64,000 bases of DNA from the NCBI RefSeq assembly GCF_003339775.1, contig NZ_CP031088.1:558001-622000 (forward strand), in the 5' to 3' direction. The position numbers were made by a program, and so were the translations under genes. The notes under the pieces were generated by a model. The model saw nothing but the letters and a program-made list of their open reading frames with translations. It did not search any database and was not told the origin of the DNA. The stretch's first letter is position 1. The number at the start of each line of letters is the position of its first letter. Shown here piece after piece: positions 32,137 through 42,939 of the stretch. This DNA is from Spiroplasma phoeniceum P40 (lineage in GTDB: Bacteria; Bacillota_I; Bacilli_A; Mycoplasmatales; Mycoplasmataceae).

Positions 32137-32634
32137 AACTCGCTGGCACTCACTCCCAAGTGAAAGTGCCGAAGCGATAATTAGTTATATAAGTATTTAT
32201 CTATTTATTTACTACGCCATCCGCTTTACTGGGGGTAAGCGGTGGCGGTGTTATGTTTGTTTTAGTATCTATTAAAAATCTGCAACTATATTTTTAAATT
32301 AGACGCCAGACATATATATGTCTTCCTTCTCCGTTCCTTTTTCAAGGAGGCAACGCTCAGTTTTTGAAATTAAATTTACTCGCATCAATTTGAAGGACCT
32401 AATGCTAATCGCAAATTTAATTGTTTGTGTCACCATCTCTATTTTTATTGTGGTTTGATGTTAGCCTTGGACACATCACCACTATCGCAAGTTATTAAAA
32501 ATAATAACCAACGCCGATTTTCCTCTTTCCTCATACACTATTTCAGTACTTGCCTCGGACGGCTGTGGGAATGAGTTAATACTCATGTTCTTATGGAAGC
32601 ACTTAGTTATTTAAAATAACCGTCCCACTCTGCA
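32137..32634 (-). ncRNA. Large structured phage RNA, copy 1
   Basis: A gene-free block of about 500 nt, richer in G+C than the DNA around it and built of hairpins: ACTCGCT/AGCGA around GGCACT/AGTGCC and CACT/AGTG; CCGCT/AGCGG nested in CGCC/GGCGG; AGACATA/TATGTCT. A second copy with many substitutions (48741-49225) keeps the stems, with paired changes. Strand inferred from flanking minus-strand genes. It may be an ornate large RNA of the ROOL/GOLLD kind found in phages. Confidence 0.6.
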
Positions 32635-32871
32635 TTAAGTTGTTTTATAAAATCAAATTTTTAATGAACCAGTTTCATAATCAAAGATAATTTTTGAATT
32701 TTCTAGTTTTTGATAAAATTGCTTTTGTGTTTTATCTTTTACTTTATTCAATAAATTTCTATGTTTTTCACAAGTTCATAAAACTTTATTTGATACAAAT
32801 TCTTCGGTGATGAATGATGATAATTTATAACAATCATTAACATCACATATTTTTTGTTGTTTAATTATCAT
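32635..32871 (-). CDS. First early gene, 78 aa, Cys-containing
   Basis: MIIKQQKICDVNDCYKLSSF ... VLWTCEKHRNLLNKVKDK; CxxxxxC and CxxxH suggest metal binding. Strong RBS AAGGAGG which can be hidden in a hairpin with CTCCT just upstream. An almost identical 77-residue copy is at 49226. First gene after the early promoter and leader. Confidence 0.65.
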
Positions 32872-32956
32872 TACCTCCTTTTAGGAGTTGTTTTATTTCA
32901 AATAAAAAAACAACTCTAACAAGAGTTGCTTTTTTGCCGCTTCATCGTACATTATA
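32872..32956 (-). promoter_or_regulatory. Early promoter and attenuator-like leader, copy 1
   Basis: TATAAT (minus strand, 32951-32956) is followed by a leader that can form CAACTCT-TTGT-AGAGTTG plus T7 (terminator, 32904-32928), or alternatively GAGTTGTTTT with AAAACAACTC, and finally CTCCT with AGGAG, which hides the RBS. The three pairings exclude one another in part. The -35 region is replaced by plectrovirus DNA. Confidence 0.6.
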
Positions 32957-33286
32957 CATTTTAATTTTGGTATTTATAACTGACAAGAAATTAATAATGG
33001 TGGTTTGTTCCCTGATAAACAATGATGACAAGTACAATATGTAACGCCAGAGGGTTGATGAGATTTTGGTGCTCATATTAAAAATGCGGTGATTTGAATT
33101 GTCAATACTATTCCTGGTGTTAAACAAGTTAATGAATTAGCGAGTGGTGTTGGTAAGGTTTTTGAGACAGTATATAGTTTTTTTAGTCAAATATTCGAGG
33201 TATGAAAATTTAATCCAGCATTGTATAGTACAATAACAAATATTTTTTTATTAATTATTTTTATGAAATTTGTGCGATTAATATAA
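32957..33286 (+). pseudogene. C-terminal fragment of plectrovirus adsorption protein
   Basis: Open to TAA 33286, reading NFGIYNWQEINNGG, PEGWWDFGAHIKNA and the C-terminal membrane anchor FLLIIFMKFVRLI. No start. It matches the last 110 residues of the protein at 40125-42296. Its left edge abuts the early promoter of the tailed phage. Confidence 0.8.
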
Positions 33287-33290
33287 AAAA

Positions 33291-33316
33291 GGAACTGTTA
33301 TTAAGAAGTTCCTTTT
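33291..33316. terminator. Terminator between convergent fragment and lipoprotein
   Basis: GGAACTG/AAGTTCC hairpin with T tracts, an altered version of the hairpins at 10054 and 40102. Confidence 0.65.
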
Positions 33317-33825
33317 TGTTCTTTTCAGTCAGTAATTTCACCAGTGTTTTTATTAATGGTTGGTATTTCTGGTTCATCAACGCCATCTCAACGATAAACA
33401 GACTTAAAATAAGTTCCATCATCTTGTGACCAAGATGTTACAGGTCTTACAGCCCCTATTTTAATACGAAATAAGTTATCGCCCACTCTTGTTAATGCTA
33501 ATTCATAATCTTCTTGTGTATCTAAAACTTTTCTTTTTTCTGAAAAATTAATATTTGGAAATTTAATAATTCTTCAATTATCATTTTCATCACCACGCCA
33601 CACAACAAAATATCATTTATTATCAACTGTATTAAACGGTTTATCTTGTGCTATAACTTGTTTTCAATTACTACCTTCTGGTGGTTGTTGTGGATTATAT
33701 TGTGGTTCTGGTTTATTATCTTCTCCACCGTTTTCATTATTATTTTCTTTTTTACAACTGATTAGTGTTGTTGTGCTTGTTGCGGTTAATCCGATTGCTC
33801 CTATTATGCTAAGTCATTTTTTCAT
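33301..33825 (-). CDS. Virus-linked lipoprotein, variant 2
   Basis: 174 residues. Same signal peptide, LISC lipobox and proline-rich linker as variant 1, but another domain: PFNTVDNKWYFVVWRG, NWRIIKFPNINFSEKRK, FKSVYRWDGVDEPEIP, then the constant NTGEITDWKEQ. This domain, not that of the other plectrovirus lipoproteins, resembles the tailed-phage moron lipoprotein. It diverges from a transposase gene across a shared 115-bp promoter region. Confidence 0.82.
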
Positions 33826-35273
33826 ATAGATTGCTCCTTTTTATTGTTTTATATATAATTGATTTTATCACATATCAATCATATATCAATTATTCGTATT
33901 AAATATTAATTTTATATATTTTTGATGGTAGGTGTAAATTAATGAAATATATTATTAATAATTTTAATTTGTTTGATTTACAAGCAAAATTAAAGAATTT
34001 TTTAAGTAAAAATTATAAAAATAAATATTATAAAAGAATAAAACAAAAAATATTTTCATATATTAATTTGTGTAATGATTATTATAATGGTAATTTTTTT
34101 TTTGAAAGATTTAATTAAAAAATATTTTAAAAATAAGTTTTCAACTTTTTATTATTGAGCGAATAAAATTTTAATTGCATATAAAAATAATGATTTTGCT
34201 GAATTATTATTAAAGTCAACAATTCCTAATAATATTAATTATCAATATAGTGATGATATTCGCAAAATTATTTGTGATTTATATTTTGAATATTGTAATA
34301 AACATGCTGGTGGTGTTTTATCTTTGTTTTATAATTTAAAAAAAGGAATTCATGGAGAAGAATTAAAAAATAAAGCACCAAAAAATTTAAAAACATTTTT
34401 TCGTTGACTTAAAAAAGATGAAAGATGATTAAAAATAAAAAATAAAATTAAAGAAATTAAAAAACAACATCCAAGATATGAAGTTAAAGAAATAGGTTTG
34501 TTACAGATGGACGCTAAATATTTTGTACCAAGTAAATTTCCAGTTGATAAAAAGTATTATGTTTATGATTTTATTGATGAAAAAACAAGATTAGCATTAG
34601 GATATGTTTATGATAAATTAAGTACTGATAATGCTATTGATGCTGTTAAAAAAGCAATTAGTGATTTTAAAAATATATTTGATATTATAATAACACGGAT
34701 TAGAACTGATAACGGTGCTGAATTTATTAATAATTATCGTAATAATCAAAAAATTAGTGTTAAAAAGACTAATTTTACTCAATTTTTAACAGATAAAAAT
34801 ATTTTGCATCAAACAACACCAGTTCGCTCTCCACAGTCAAACGGTAAGATTGAAAGATTTCATCAAAATTATACTAAATTATTTGTATTTGAAGAAAAAA
34901 TATTAAATGCAGTTAGTTTACAGAATAAATTAAATGATTATTATTATTTTTATAATTTTGAAAGAGTACATAAGTCTTTAAATTTTCAGACACCATTTAA
35001 TTTTTTGAATAGTTTAAGTTTAATTAAATAATTTTAAATTATTAAGTTTTTGTGTTTAAACTAAATAAGTTTATTATATTTTAATTAATTAATAATATGT
35101 AAATTAACTCATAAAATATGTTATTAAAATAATAAAATATGTATTTATTAATTAAAATTTAATAAATTATTTTTTAGTGTGTTTAATTTTATGATATTTT
35201 TTTATTATAAATAAATATTTTTATTATTTTTATTATTTTCTTGTAATCTTTAAAATGTGTGTGGTATACTACA
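33826..35273 (+). mobile_element. Transposase element, copy A
   Basis: A DDE-transposase gene with an AT-rich 5' region shared with the lipoprotein promoter and a right end at TGTGTGTGGTATACTACA. Beyond the right end is plectrovirus DNA (ATATCGTTTGTG). The same right end closes copies B and C. No clear left inverted repeat was found. Confidence 0.7.
33942..35031 (+). pseudogene. DDE transposase, copy A, +1 frameshift in T10
   Basis: Reads MKYIINNFNLFDLQAKLK to NDYYNGN, then a T10 run (34094-34103) where the intact copy C has TTTTTTGTT; the extra base shifts the frame. The downstream frame has the catalytic parts LLQMDAKYF, RIRTDNGAEFI and SPQSNGKIERFH, ending LNSLSLIK. An element of this type has been reported in SpV1 genomes. 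Slippage could restore the frame (see findings). Confidence 0.8.
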
Positions 35274-35347
35274 TATCGTTTGTGTTATTTATTGTTTTAT
35301 TTTTTGGAATGTTTTTTAAACTTATTCAAAAAATGTGGAGTTTTTAA
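35274..35347 (+). pseudogene. Fragment of the 49-aa plectrovirus membrane protein
   Basis: Only the span and C-terminus (SFVLFIVLFFGMFFKLIQK) remain; the 5' half is replaced by the transposase element end. Confidence 0.7.
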
Positions 35348-35349
35348 AA

Positions 35350-35553
35350 ATGCAAAATGATTGACAAGAATTCAAAGAGTTTTTTATTTATATCTTTTTG
35401 TTTATAGATAAGGCGAATGTTGAAAGTATTACAATGTGGAATTTAACGCAAAATGAATATTTAACTTTGATGGTTGGTGTTTGAATTGTGATTTTGTTTT
35501 TAACTTGGTTTTTCTTGTGAATGGTTTTTAAAATAGTTGGGTATTTTAAATAA
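35350..35553 (+). CDS. Plectrovirus membrane protein (MQNDW), 67 aa
   Basis: MQNDWQEFKEFFIYIFLFID ... NEYLTLMVGVWIVILFLTWF, intact, with one strong C-terminal span and a basic end. The stop overlaps the ATPase start (TAATG). Intact partner at 43945. Confidence 0.65.
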
Positions 35554-36115
35554 TGAAAAAGTTTATATTTTTCTTTAAAAACTATTGTTATATTAGTGGT
35601 TCAATGCTTTTGTTTAGTTTAATTGATTTATTACTTTGGTTAATTTCTTTGTATTGTGTTGGTTTAGTATTTTGAATATTATTTGCTTTGCAGTGTGTTT
35701 ATTTTGTGTGATGATTGTGAAAAAATATTTTTTATCAGTTAAATGCTTTTCGGTTAGTAAATTTTGTTTGAGATAATCCGTTATCGGTAATTATTGGTAA
35801 GTTAGGAACTGGTAAAACATTACTTTTAACTTATTTGTCGCAAACTATGAAATTATTGACAGACGAAATTTATAGTAATTATCCGTTAGAAGATGATAAA
35901 GTTAAAGTTTTAACATTTAAAAATTTAGATTTTACCGATCGAACAAAACTAGTCCCACCCGATGATAGTGTTATTTTATTTGATGAAAGTTATTTGTATA
36001 TTGATGGAACTAGTCCTCACGATGAGAAAAAAGTTCATAGTGGTAAAATACCGTGAATTGTTTTAGCGAGACATTTTGGACATCGTGCGTTGTTTACTGC
36101 TCAGCGTGAGGGATT
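35553..36115 (+). pseudogene. Zot-like assembly ATPase, truncated by element B
   Basis: N-terminal hydrophobic segments, Walker A GKLGTGKT and Walker B DDSVILFDESYLYID are intact. The gene is cut after TAQREG by the element beginning ATTGCTCC at 36116, so the C-terminal 150 residues are missing. Confidence 0.8.
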
Positions 36116-37576
36116 GCTCCTTTTTATTGTTTTATATATAATTGATTTTATCACATATCAATTATATATCAATTATTCGTATTAAATATTAATTTTATAT
36201 ATTTTTGATGGTAGGTGTAAATTAATGAAATATATTATTAATAATTTTAATTTGTTTGATTTACAAGCAAAATTAAAGAATTTTTTAAGTAAAAATTATA
36301 AAAATAAATATTATAAAAGAATAAAACAAAAAATATTTTCATATATTAATTTGTGTAATGATTATTATAATGGTAATTTTTTTTGAAAGATTTAATTAAA
36401 AAATATTTTAAAAATAAGTTTTCAACTTTTTATTATTGAGCGAATAAAATTTTAATTGCATATAAAAATAATGATTTTGCTGAATTATTATTAAAGTCAA
36501 CAATTCCTAATAATATTAATTATCAATATAGTGATGATATTCGCAAAATTATTTGTGATTTATATTTTGAATATTGTAATAAACATGCTGGTGGTGTTTT
36601 ATCTTTGTTTTATAATTTAAAAAAAGGAATTCATGGAGAAGAATTAAAAAATAAAGCACCAAAAAATTTAAAAACATTTTTTCGTTGACTTAAAAAAGAT
36701 GAAAGATGATTAAAAATAAAAAATAAAATTAAAGAAATTAAAAAACAACATCCAAGATATGAAGTTAAAGAAATAGGTTTGTTACAGATGGACGCTAAAT
36801 ATTTTGTACCAAGTAAATTTCCAGTTGATAAAAAGTATTATGTTTATGATTTTATTGATGAAAAAACAAGATTAGCATTAGGATATGTTTATGATAAATT
36901 AAGTACTGATAATGCTATTGATGCTGTTAAAAAAGCAATTAGTGATTTTAAAAATATATTTGATATTATAATAACACGGATTAGAACTGATAACGGTTCT
37001 GAATTTATTAATAATTATCGGAATAATCAAAAAATTAGTGTTAAAAAGACTAATTTTACTCAATTTTTAACAGATAAAAATATTTTGCATCAAACAACAC
37101 CAGTTCGCTCTCCACAGTCAAACGGTAAGATTGAAAGATTTCATCAAAATTATACTAAATTATTTGTATTTGAAGAAAAAATATTAAATGCAGTTAGTTT
37201 ACAGAATAAATTAAATGATTATTATTATTTTTATAATTTTGAAAGAGTACATAAGTCTTTAAATTTTCAGACACCATTTAATTTTTTGAATAGTTTAAGT
37301 TTAATTAAATAATTTTAAATTATTAAGTTTTTGTGTTTAAACTAAATAAGTTTATTATATTTTAATTAATTAATAATATGTAAATTAACTCATAAAATAT
37401 GTTATTAAAATAATAAAATATGTATTTATTAATTAAAATTTAATAAATTATTTTTTAGTGTGTTTAATTTTATATTTTTTATTTATTTATTTTATGATAT
37501 TTTTTTATTATAAATAAATATTTTTATTATTTTTGTTATTTTCTTGTAATCTTTAAAATGTGTGTGGTATACTACA
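36116..37576 (+). mobile_element. Transposase element, copy B
   Basis: About 1.46 kb, inserted in the ATPase gene; begins ATTGCTCCTTTTTATTG and ends GTGGTATACTACA. It lacks the lipoprotein gene that accompanies copies A and C but keeps its promoter region. It is nearly identical to copy A, so movement is recent. Confidence 0.75.
36225..37312 (+). pseudogene. DDE transposase, copy B, -1 frameshift in T8
   Basis: As copy A, but the poly-T tract after NDYYNGN is T8 (36377-36384), one base short. The downstream catalytic part (MDAKYF, RTDNGSEF, SNGKIERF) is complete. 1088 nt compared with 1089 in the intact copy C. Confidence 0.8.
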
Positions 37577-38191
37577 TCTTTTTCTTTAACTACATTATCG
37601 TTAGTGTCCGCTATTTCTGTATAAGATGGGGTATTTATATTATTTAATAAGGGTTCATCGATCATTTGCCCGTTATTTTTGGCGACATCAATATCTTTAA
37701 ATGAAATATATTCAAAATTACCATCTTCTTTAATTTCTTTTTCATCTAAATCAATATCAGATATATCAATTCCATAAGCTAATGCTAATTTACGATATAA
37801 TTTAGCTTAAACCATTTCTTTTGGTCATTTATTTCAAGGTGAATATTCACTATTACCACTAGGACTACTATTTCTTAAACGATCAATATCTGCTTTTCTT
37901 AATAAAATACCTTGATAATTTCCATTTTTATCTTTTGCAAAAGCAAAGCACCAATAATTTCATTATAATCACTAGTATTTGCATTAAAATTAATTTCATG
38001 TATTTTAGGACATGAATTTAAACTATCTCATTCAAATTTTTCACCTTTAAATATAATTGCTTTTCTTGGACTATACCCTGCTTCTTAAATTCTTTTACAA
38101 TAAACCTTACTATCAATAACAGTAGTTAATTTATTTTTAAATGGAATAATATTAAAATCTTTACCAAAAATTAACCCTTTATTACTTAATT
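37577..38191 (-). pseudogene. RecT-family recombinase fragment
   Basis: Minus-strand reading gives FGKDFNIIPFKNKLTTVIDS, AGYSPRKAIIFKGEKFEWDS, GILLRKADIDRLRNSSPSGN and SPWNKWPKEMV, all typical of RecT annealing proteins. Stops (TAA after KRI, TAA after EMV) and at least one frameshift break it, and both ends are cut by transposase elements B and C. A remnant of a further phage or plasmid. Confidence 0.82.
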
Positions 38192-38455
38192 TGTAGTATA
38201 CCACACACATTTTAAAGATTACAAGAAAATAACAAAAATAATAAAAATATTTATTTATAATAAAAAAATATCATAAAATAAATAAATAAAAAATATAAAA
38301 TTAAACACACTAAAAAATAATTTATTAAATTTTAATTAATAAATACGTATTTTATTATTTTAATGACATATTTTATGAGTTAATTTACATATTATTAATT
38401 AATTAAAATATAATAAACTTATTTAGTTTAAACACAAAAACTTAATAATTTAAAA

Positions 38456-39544
38456 TTATTTAATTAAACTTAAACTATTCAAAAAATTAAATGGTGTCTG
38501 AAAATTTAAAGACTTATGCACTCTTTCAAAATTATAAAAATAATAATAATCATTTAATTTATTCTGTAAACTAACTGCATTTAATATTTTTTCTTCAAAT
38601 ACAAATAATTTAGTATAATTTTGATGAAATCTTTCAATCTTACCGTTTGACTGTGGAGAGCGAACTGGTGTTGTTTGATGCAAAATATTTTTATCTGTTA
38701 AAAATTGAGTAAAATTAGTCTTTTTAACACTAATTTTTTGATTATTACGATAATTATTAATAAATTCAGAACCGTTATCAGTTCTAATCCGTGTTATTAT
38801 AATATCAAATATATTTTTAAAATCACTAATTGCTTTTTTAACAGCATCAATAGCATTATCAGTACTTAATTTATCATAAACATATCCTAATGCTAATCTT
38901 GTTTTTTCATCAATAAAATCATAAACATAATACTTTTTATCAACTGGAAATTTACTTGGTACAAAATATTTAGCGTCCATCTGTAACAAACCTATTTCTT
39001 TAACTTCATATCTTGGATGTTGTTTTTTAATTTCTTTAATTTTATTTTTTATTTTTAATCATCTTTCATCTTTTTTAAGTCAACGAAAAAATGTTTTTAA
39101 ATTTTTTGGTGCTTTATTTTTTAATTCTTCTCCATGAATTCCTTTTTTTAAATTATAAAACAAAGATAAAACACCACCAGCATGTTTATTACAATATTCA
39201 AAATATAAATCACAAATAATTTTGCGAATATCATCACTATATTGATAATTAATATTATTAGGAATTGTTGACTTTAATAATAATTCAGCAAAATCATTAT
39301 TTTTATATGCAATTAAAATTTTATTCGCTCAATAATAAAAAGTTGAAAACTTATTTTTAAAATATTTTTTAATTAAATCTTTCAACAAAAAATTACCATT
39401 ATAATAATCATTACACAAATTAATATATGAAAATATTTTTTGTTTTATTCTTTTATAATATTTATTTTTATAATTTTTACTCAAAAAACTCTTTAATTTT
39501 GATTGTAAATCAAACAAATTAAAATTATTAATAATATATTTCAT
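38456..39544 (-). CDS. DDE transposase, copy C, intact
   Basis: 362 residues. N-terminal basic helical region, then an integrase-type catalytic domain with LLQMDAKYF (Asp190), RIRTDNGSEF (Asp256) and SPQSNGKIERFH (Glu304), and YNFERVHKSLNFQTPF near the C-terminus, as in IS3/IS481-like enzymes. The tract after NGN is TTTTTTGTTG, not pure T, and the frame is open. It diverges from the lipoprotein gene and ends the provirus. Confidence 0.88.
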
Positions 39545-39660
39545 TATTTTACACCTACCATCAAAAATATATAAAATTAATATTTAATACGAATAATTGA
39601 TATATAATTGATATGTGATAAAATCAATTATATATAAAACAATAAAAAGGAGCAATCTAT

Positions 39661-40113
39661 ATGAAAAAATGACTTAGCATAATAGGAGCAATCGGATTAA
39701 CCGCAACAAGCACAACATCATTAATTAGTTGTCAAAAACCAAATAATAATGAAAACGGGAAAGGAGATAATAAACCAAAACCATCATATAATCCACAACA
39801 ACCACCAAAAGATAGTAATTGAAAATTAATTCCTAGGGTTAATGATGTTTTAGTACCACCCAAAATAATTGCTTCTACTGATAAAAATAAATATGTAAAA
39901 GAAGATGATAGGAAATATATTGTAATTTATCCATATCTAATCCAACAATGAAACATAATTAAAAAAGATGCAAAATATATTAATAATACCGCAGCATGAA
40001 GTTCAAAAGCAATAATTTATTATTGAGATGGTGATGGTGAACCCGAAACACCAACCATTGATAAAAACACCGGTGAAATTACTGATTGAAAAGAACAAAA
40101 AGGAACTGAATAA
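39661..40113 (+). CDS. Virus-linked lipoprotein, variant 3
   Basis: 150 residues with the common leader, LISC lipobox and Pro-rich linker, then the domain RVNDVLVPPKIIASTDK ... AAWSSKAIIYYWDGDGEPET and the constant TPTIDKNTGEITDWKEQ. Bases 39816-40091 repeat, inverted and almost base for base, 41474-41748 inside the viral adsorption-protein gene. Shares its promoter region with the transposase, and its terminator with the adsorption gene. Confidence 0.85.
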
Positions 40114-40124
40114 CAGTTCCTTTT

Positions 40125-42296
40125 TTATATTAATCGCACAAATTTCATAAAAATAATTAATAAAAAGATATTTGTTATTGTACTATACAATGCTGGATTA
40201 AATTTTCATACCTCAAATATTTGACTAAAAAAACTATATACTGTTTCAAAAACCTTACCAACACCACTCGCTAATTCATTAACTTGTTTAACACCAGGAA
40301 TAGTATTGACAATTCAAATCACCGCATTTTTAATATGAGCACCAAAATCTCATCAACCCTCTGGCGTTACATATTGCACTTGTCATCATTGTTTATCGGG
40401 GAACAAACCACCATTATTAATCTCTTGTCAGTTATAAATTCCAAAATTAAAATCATAATATCGGTACATATCATTCTCTTTTTGTGCTTGCAATTCAAAA
40501 ACATTATAACCGATTTTTTGTTCTTCAATTTTTTTATATTGCAAACCATATTTATTTTGTAAATCACCGCCAAAAACATAACCCGAATTTGACTTAATAT
40601 TATAATTATTAGCAACCGAAAAATCATAATTAAAAACACTACCATAATTATTAATCGTATAAAACCGATTTTTAAATGCTGAATATAATTTAATATCTAA
40701 CTGTTTATATTTATCTGAAAAATAAAAATATCGTGGGTAAATTTTAAAACCATTATTTACTAATAAACCATATTTTTTATTATAACCTTGAACATAAGTA
40801 TTATTCTCTAAATCAAAAATCGTACGTAAATAATTAGTATAAAATTTCTGTGAAATCTTAAACATACTATTTAATAATTTATCAAATTGTAATTTATCGT
40901 TAATATTTTCACTCAACAAAATATTATTAAAATTTTGTAATTTCAAAGCAAAAAAATTAACTAAAACAGTATCATACTGTAAATTATCAATATATCCATT
41001 TTCAATAAACGAACTACGATTTTGAAACACTGGCACCAACGCACTTGCAAAAAACGACTGTAAAAACTTAGATAAATCAAACTGACCGCTAAACTGTTGA
41101 TAATATTTTAAATCTTTACTATTTAATGATGAATAAATTGAACCATTAAAATTAAAAACTTCACCCATTCCCGTTCGCATAAAACTAAAATTAAAACTTA
41201 AATCATCATTATTAATATTATTTAACTCTAAACTACCAGAAATAATTAAATTTGCTTCATCAACAGTCAAAATCATTCGATAAATTGCTTTTTTAATATT
41301 TTTAACATCCAACTCATCAACCGTCTCAAAATCAAAAATTATCCGCTTTGTACCAACCTTATTCGGATTTTCATAATCCGCACTACCACCTTGCTGAACC
41401 CTAGTATTTTCTAGCAAAACAGAATATAAAAATAAACTAATAAATTCTTTTACACGAGTTTGTTGATAACTATTTCAGTCAGTAATTTCACCGGTGTTTT
41501 TATCAATGGTTGGTGTTTCGTGTTCACCATCACCATCTCAATAATAAATTATTGCTTTTGAACTTCATGCTGCGGTATTATTAATATATTTTGCATCTTT
41601 TTTAATTATGTTTCATTGTTGGATTAGATATGGATAAATTACAATATATTTCCTATCATCTTCTTTTACATATTTATTTTTATCAGTAGAAGCAATTATT
41701 TTGGGTGGTACTAAAACATCATTAACCCTAGGAATTAATTTTCAATTATCTACTTTCAACTTAACTCTTGGATAATGATTTTCTTTATAACGATCAACAT
41801 TCTCCACAATTTTTTTAGATACATCATACATCTTATATTTTACAGCAAAGGCATAAATAAAATCAGTTAAATCATTCAAAAAATTCTCTCTTTTAACATC
41901 ATAAAATTTTTCAACCATATACCGATTTTTTAAACTATGTCATTGTTGATAATAATTCAAAAATACTTCATTAGGTTTATCATAAACAACTCCGGTGGAA
42001 TAACTATCTTGTAAAAAATCTAAATACCATTTATCATTAAACAATAAATTTTTTGATGTTTTTAAAGTTGGATTAATAAAATAATTTGTTTCCGACCAAT
42101 TTTCAAAAAAACTACTGCGTAAAAACATTGTATTAATAAAATCAGTTTCATTAATACCTTTACCAGTAATATTCTCTTGTTTAAGCGTATAATGCTCCTC
42201 ATTTAAGGGTCTAAACGCCGTTAAAGTAATAAATGGAATAACCAAACCCAAAAAAGTTAAAATAAATATGGCAAATAAAGATAACGATTTTTTCAT
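40125..42296 (-). CDS. Plectrovirus adsorption/minor coat protein (ORF1)
   Basis: 723 residues, intact. N-terminal signal or span (LSLFAIFILTFLGLVIPFIT), a variable domain at about residues 183-275 (NWKLIPRVNDV ... DGDGEHETP), a long beta-rich body (QGGSADYENPNKVGTKR), and a C-terminal membrane anchor (NIFLLIIFMKFVRLI). This layout is that of pIII-like proteins, which bind the host and cap the filament. It partners a lipoprotein carrying the same domain. Partial copies are at 10077 and 32957. Confidence 0.82.
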
Positions 42297-42307
42297 AAAC
42301 TCAACTC

Positions 42308-42544
42308 CTAACTATACAATGTTTTTGAAACAATAAACCCAACAATATATAAACTTGATATCGTTAACATTAACGGATGACTAAACAAAACTGCCATTCT
42401 GCCAAATAATCAAATCAACCAAGTATCAGAATTATATAAATCCATAATAATATTTTTTGCTGATGTAAATTGATTAATAATAACAGTAATAAAACCAGTA
42501 CCAAATATCGCAATCGCCGCCACCAATAAAACTAATTTAATCAT
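42308..42544 (-). CDS. Plectrovirus membrane protein (78 aa)
   Basis: Two spans ([20 protein letters not shown] and [16 protein letters not shown]) and no charged domain. TAATG overlap with the upstream gene. Probably a minor coat or assembly-pore part. Confidence 0.62.
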
Positions 42545-42939
42545 TACTTTTTATCTCCTTTAAATTTAGTACTTCTAATATTTTTCGCTTGATATCTAAT
42601 ACTTTGTCGTTTAAGTTCTTTTTTAACTTGCTGCTTATTACTATTCTGATAAACATTTTTACCAACATTAATACCTTTTCGTACAGTTGACGAATATACT
42701 TGCGAAACACCATTATTAACTGTCGAACCTAAATTATTATATTGTGTTGATGTACCGTGAATTGCATAAATAGATAATTTAATAACCATAAAAAAGACTA
42801 AAAAATAAGCAATCGATGTATTTGTCATCGGTAATTTTGTATTTCAAATTACATCAAAAATAAACAAAAATATATCAAAAACAAAACTAAAAATCTTGTC
42901 TCAATTACTATTATTATTTTCAACTAATAAATTAATCAT
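42544..42939 (-). CDS. Plectrovirus membrane protein (131 aa)
   Basis: [20 protein letters not shown], two hydrophobic segments, then a basic tail ([19 protein letters not shown]) that could touch DNA. Overlaps the ATPase stop by 8 nt. Confidence 0.62.

Larger units (their letters stand above)
14300..32956. mobile_element. Tailed-phage genome, about 18.5 kb
   Basis: Late genes on plus (terminase to holin-like, 14440-27958) and early genes on minus (32871-27994) converge on a terminator at 27957-27985. There are no long tape-measure or sheath genes, and the size suits a short-tailed phage (SpV3-like is an inference). No integrase, DNA polymerase or endolysin is seen. All structural frames are intact. 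Confidence 0.8.

Noticed and set aside
35032-35260. AT-rich stretch after transposase copies as an origin
   Set aside because: The same DNA follows every transposase copy and is simply the 3' part of the element.
33942-39544. Transposase copies as phage integrases
   Set aside because: DDE motifs and element-like repeats indicate transposition, not tyrosine or serine integrase chemistry.
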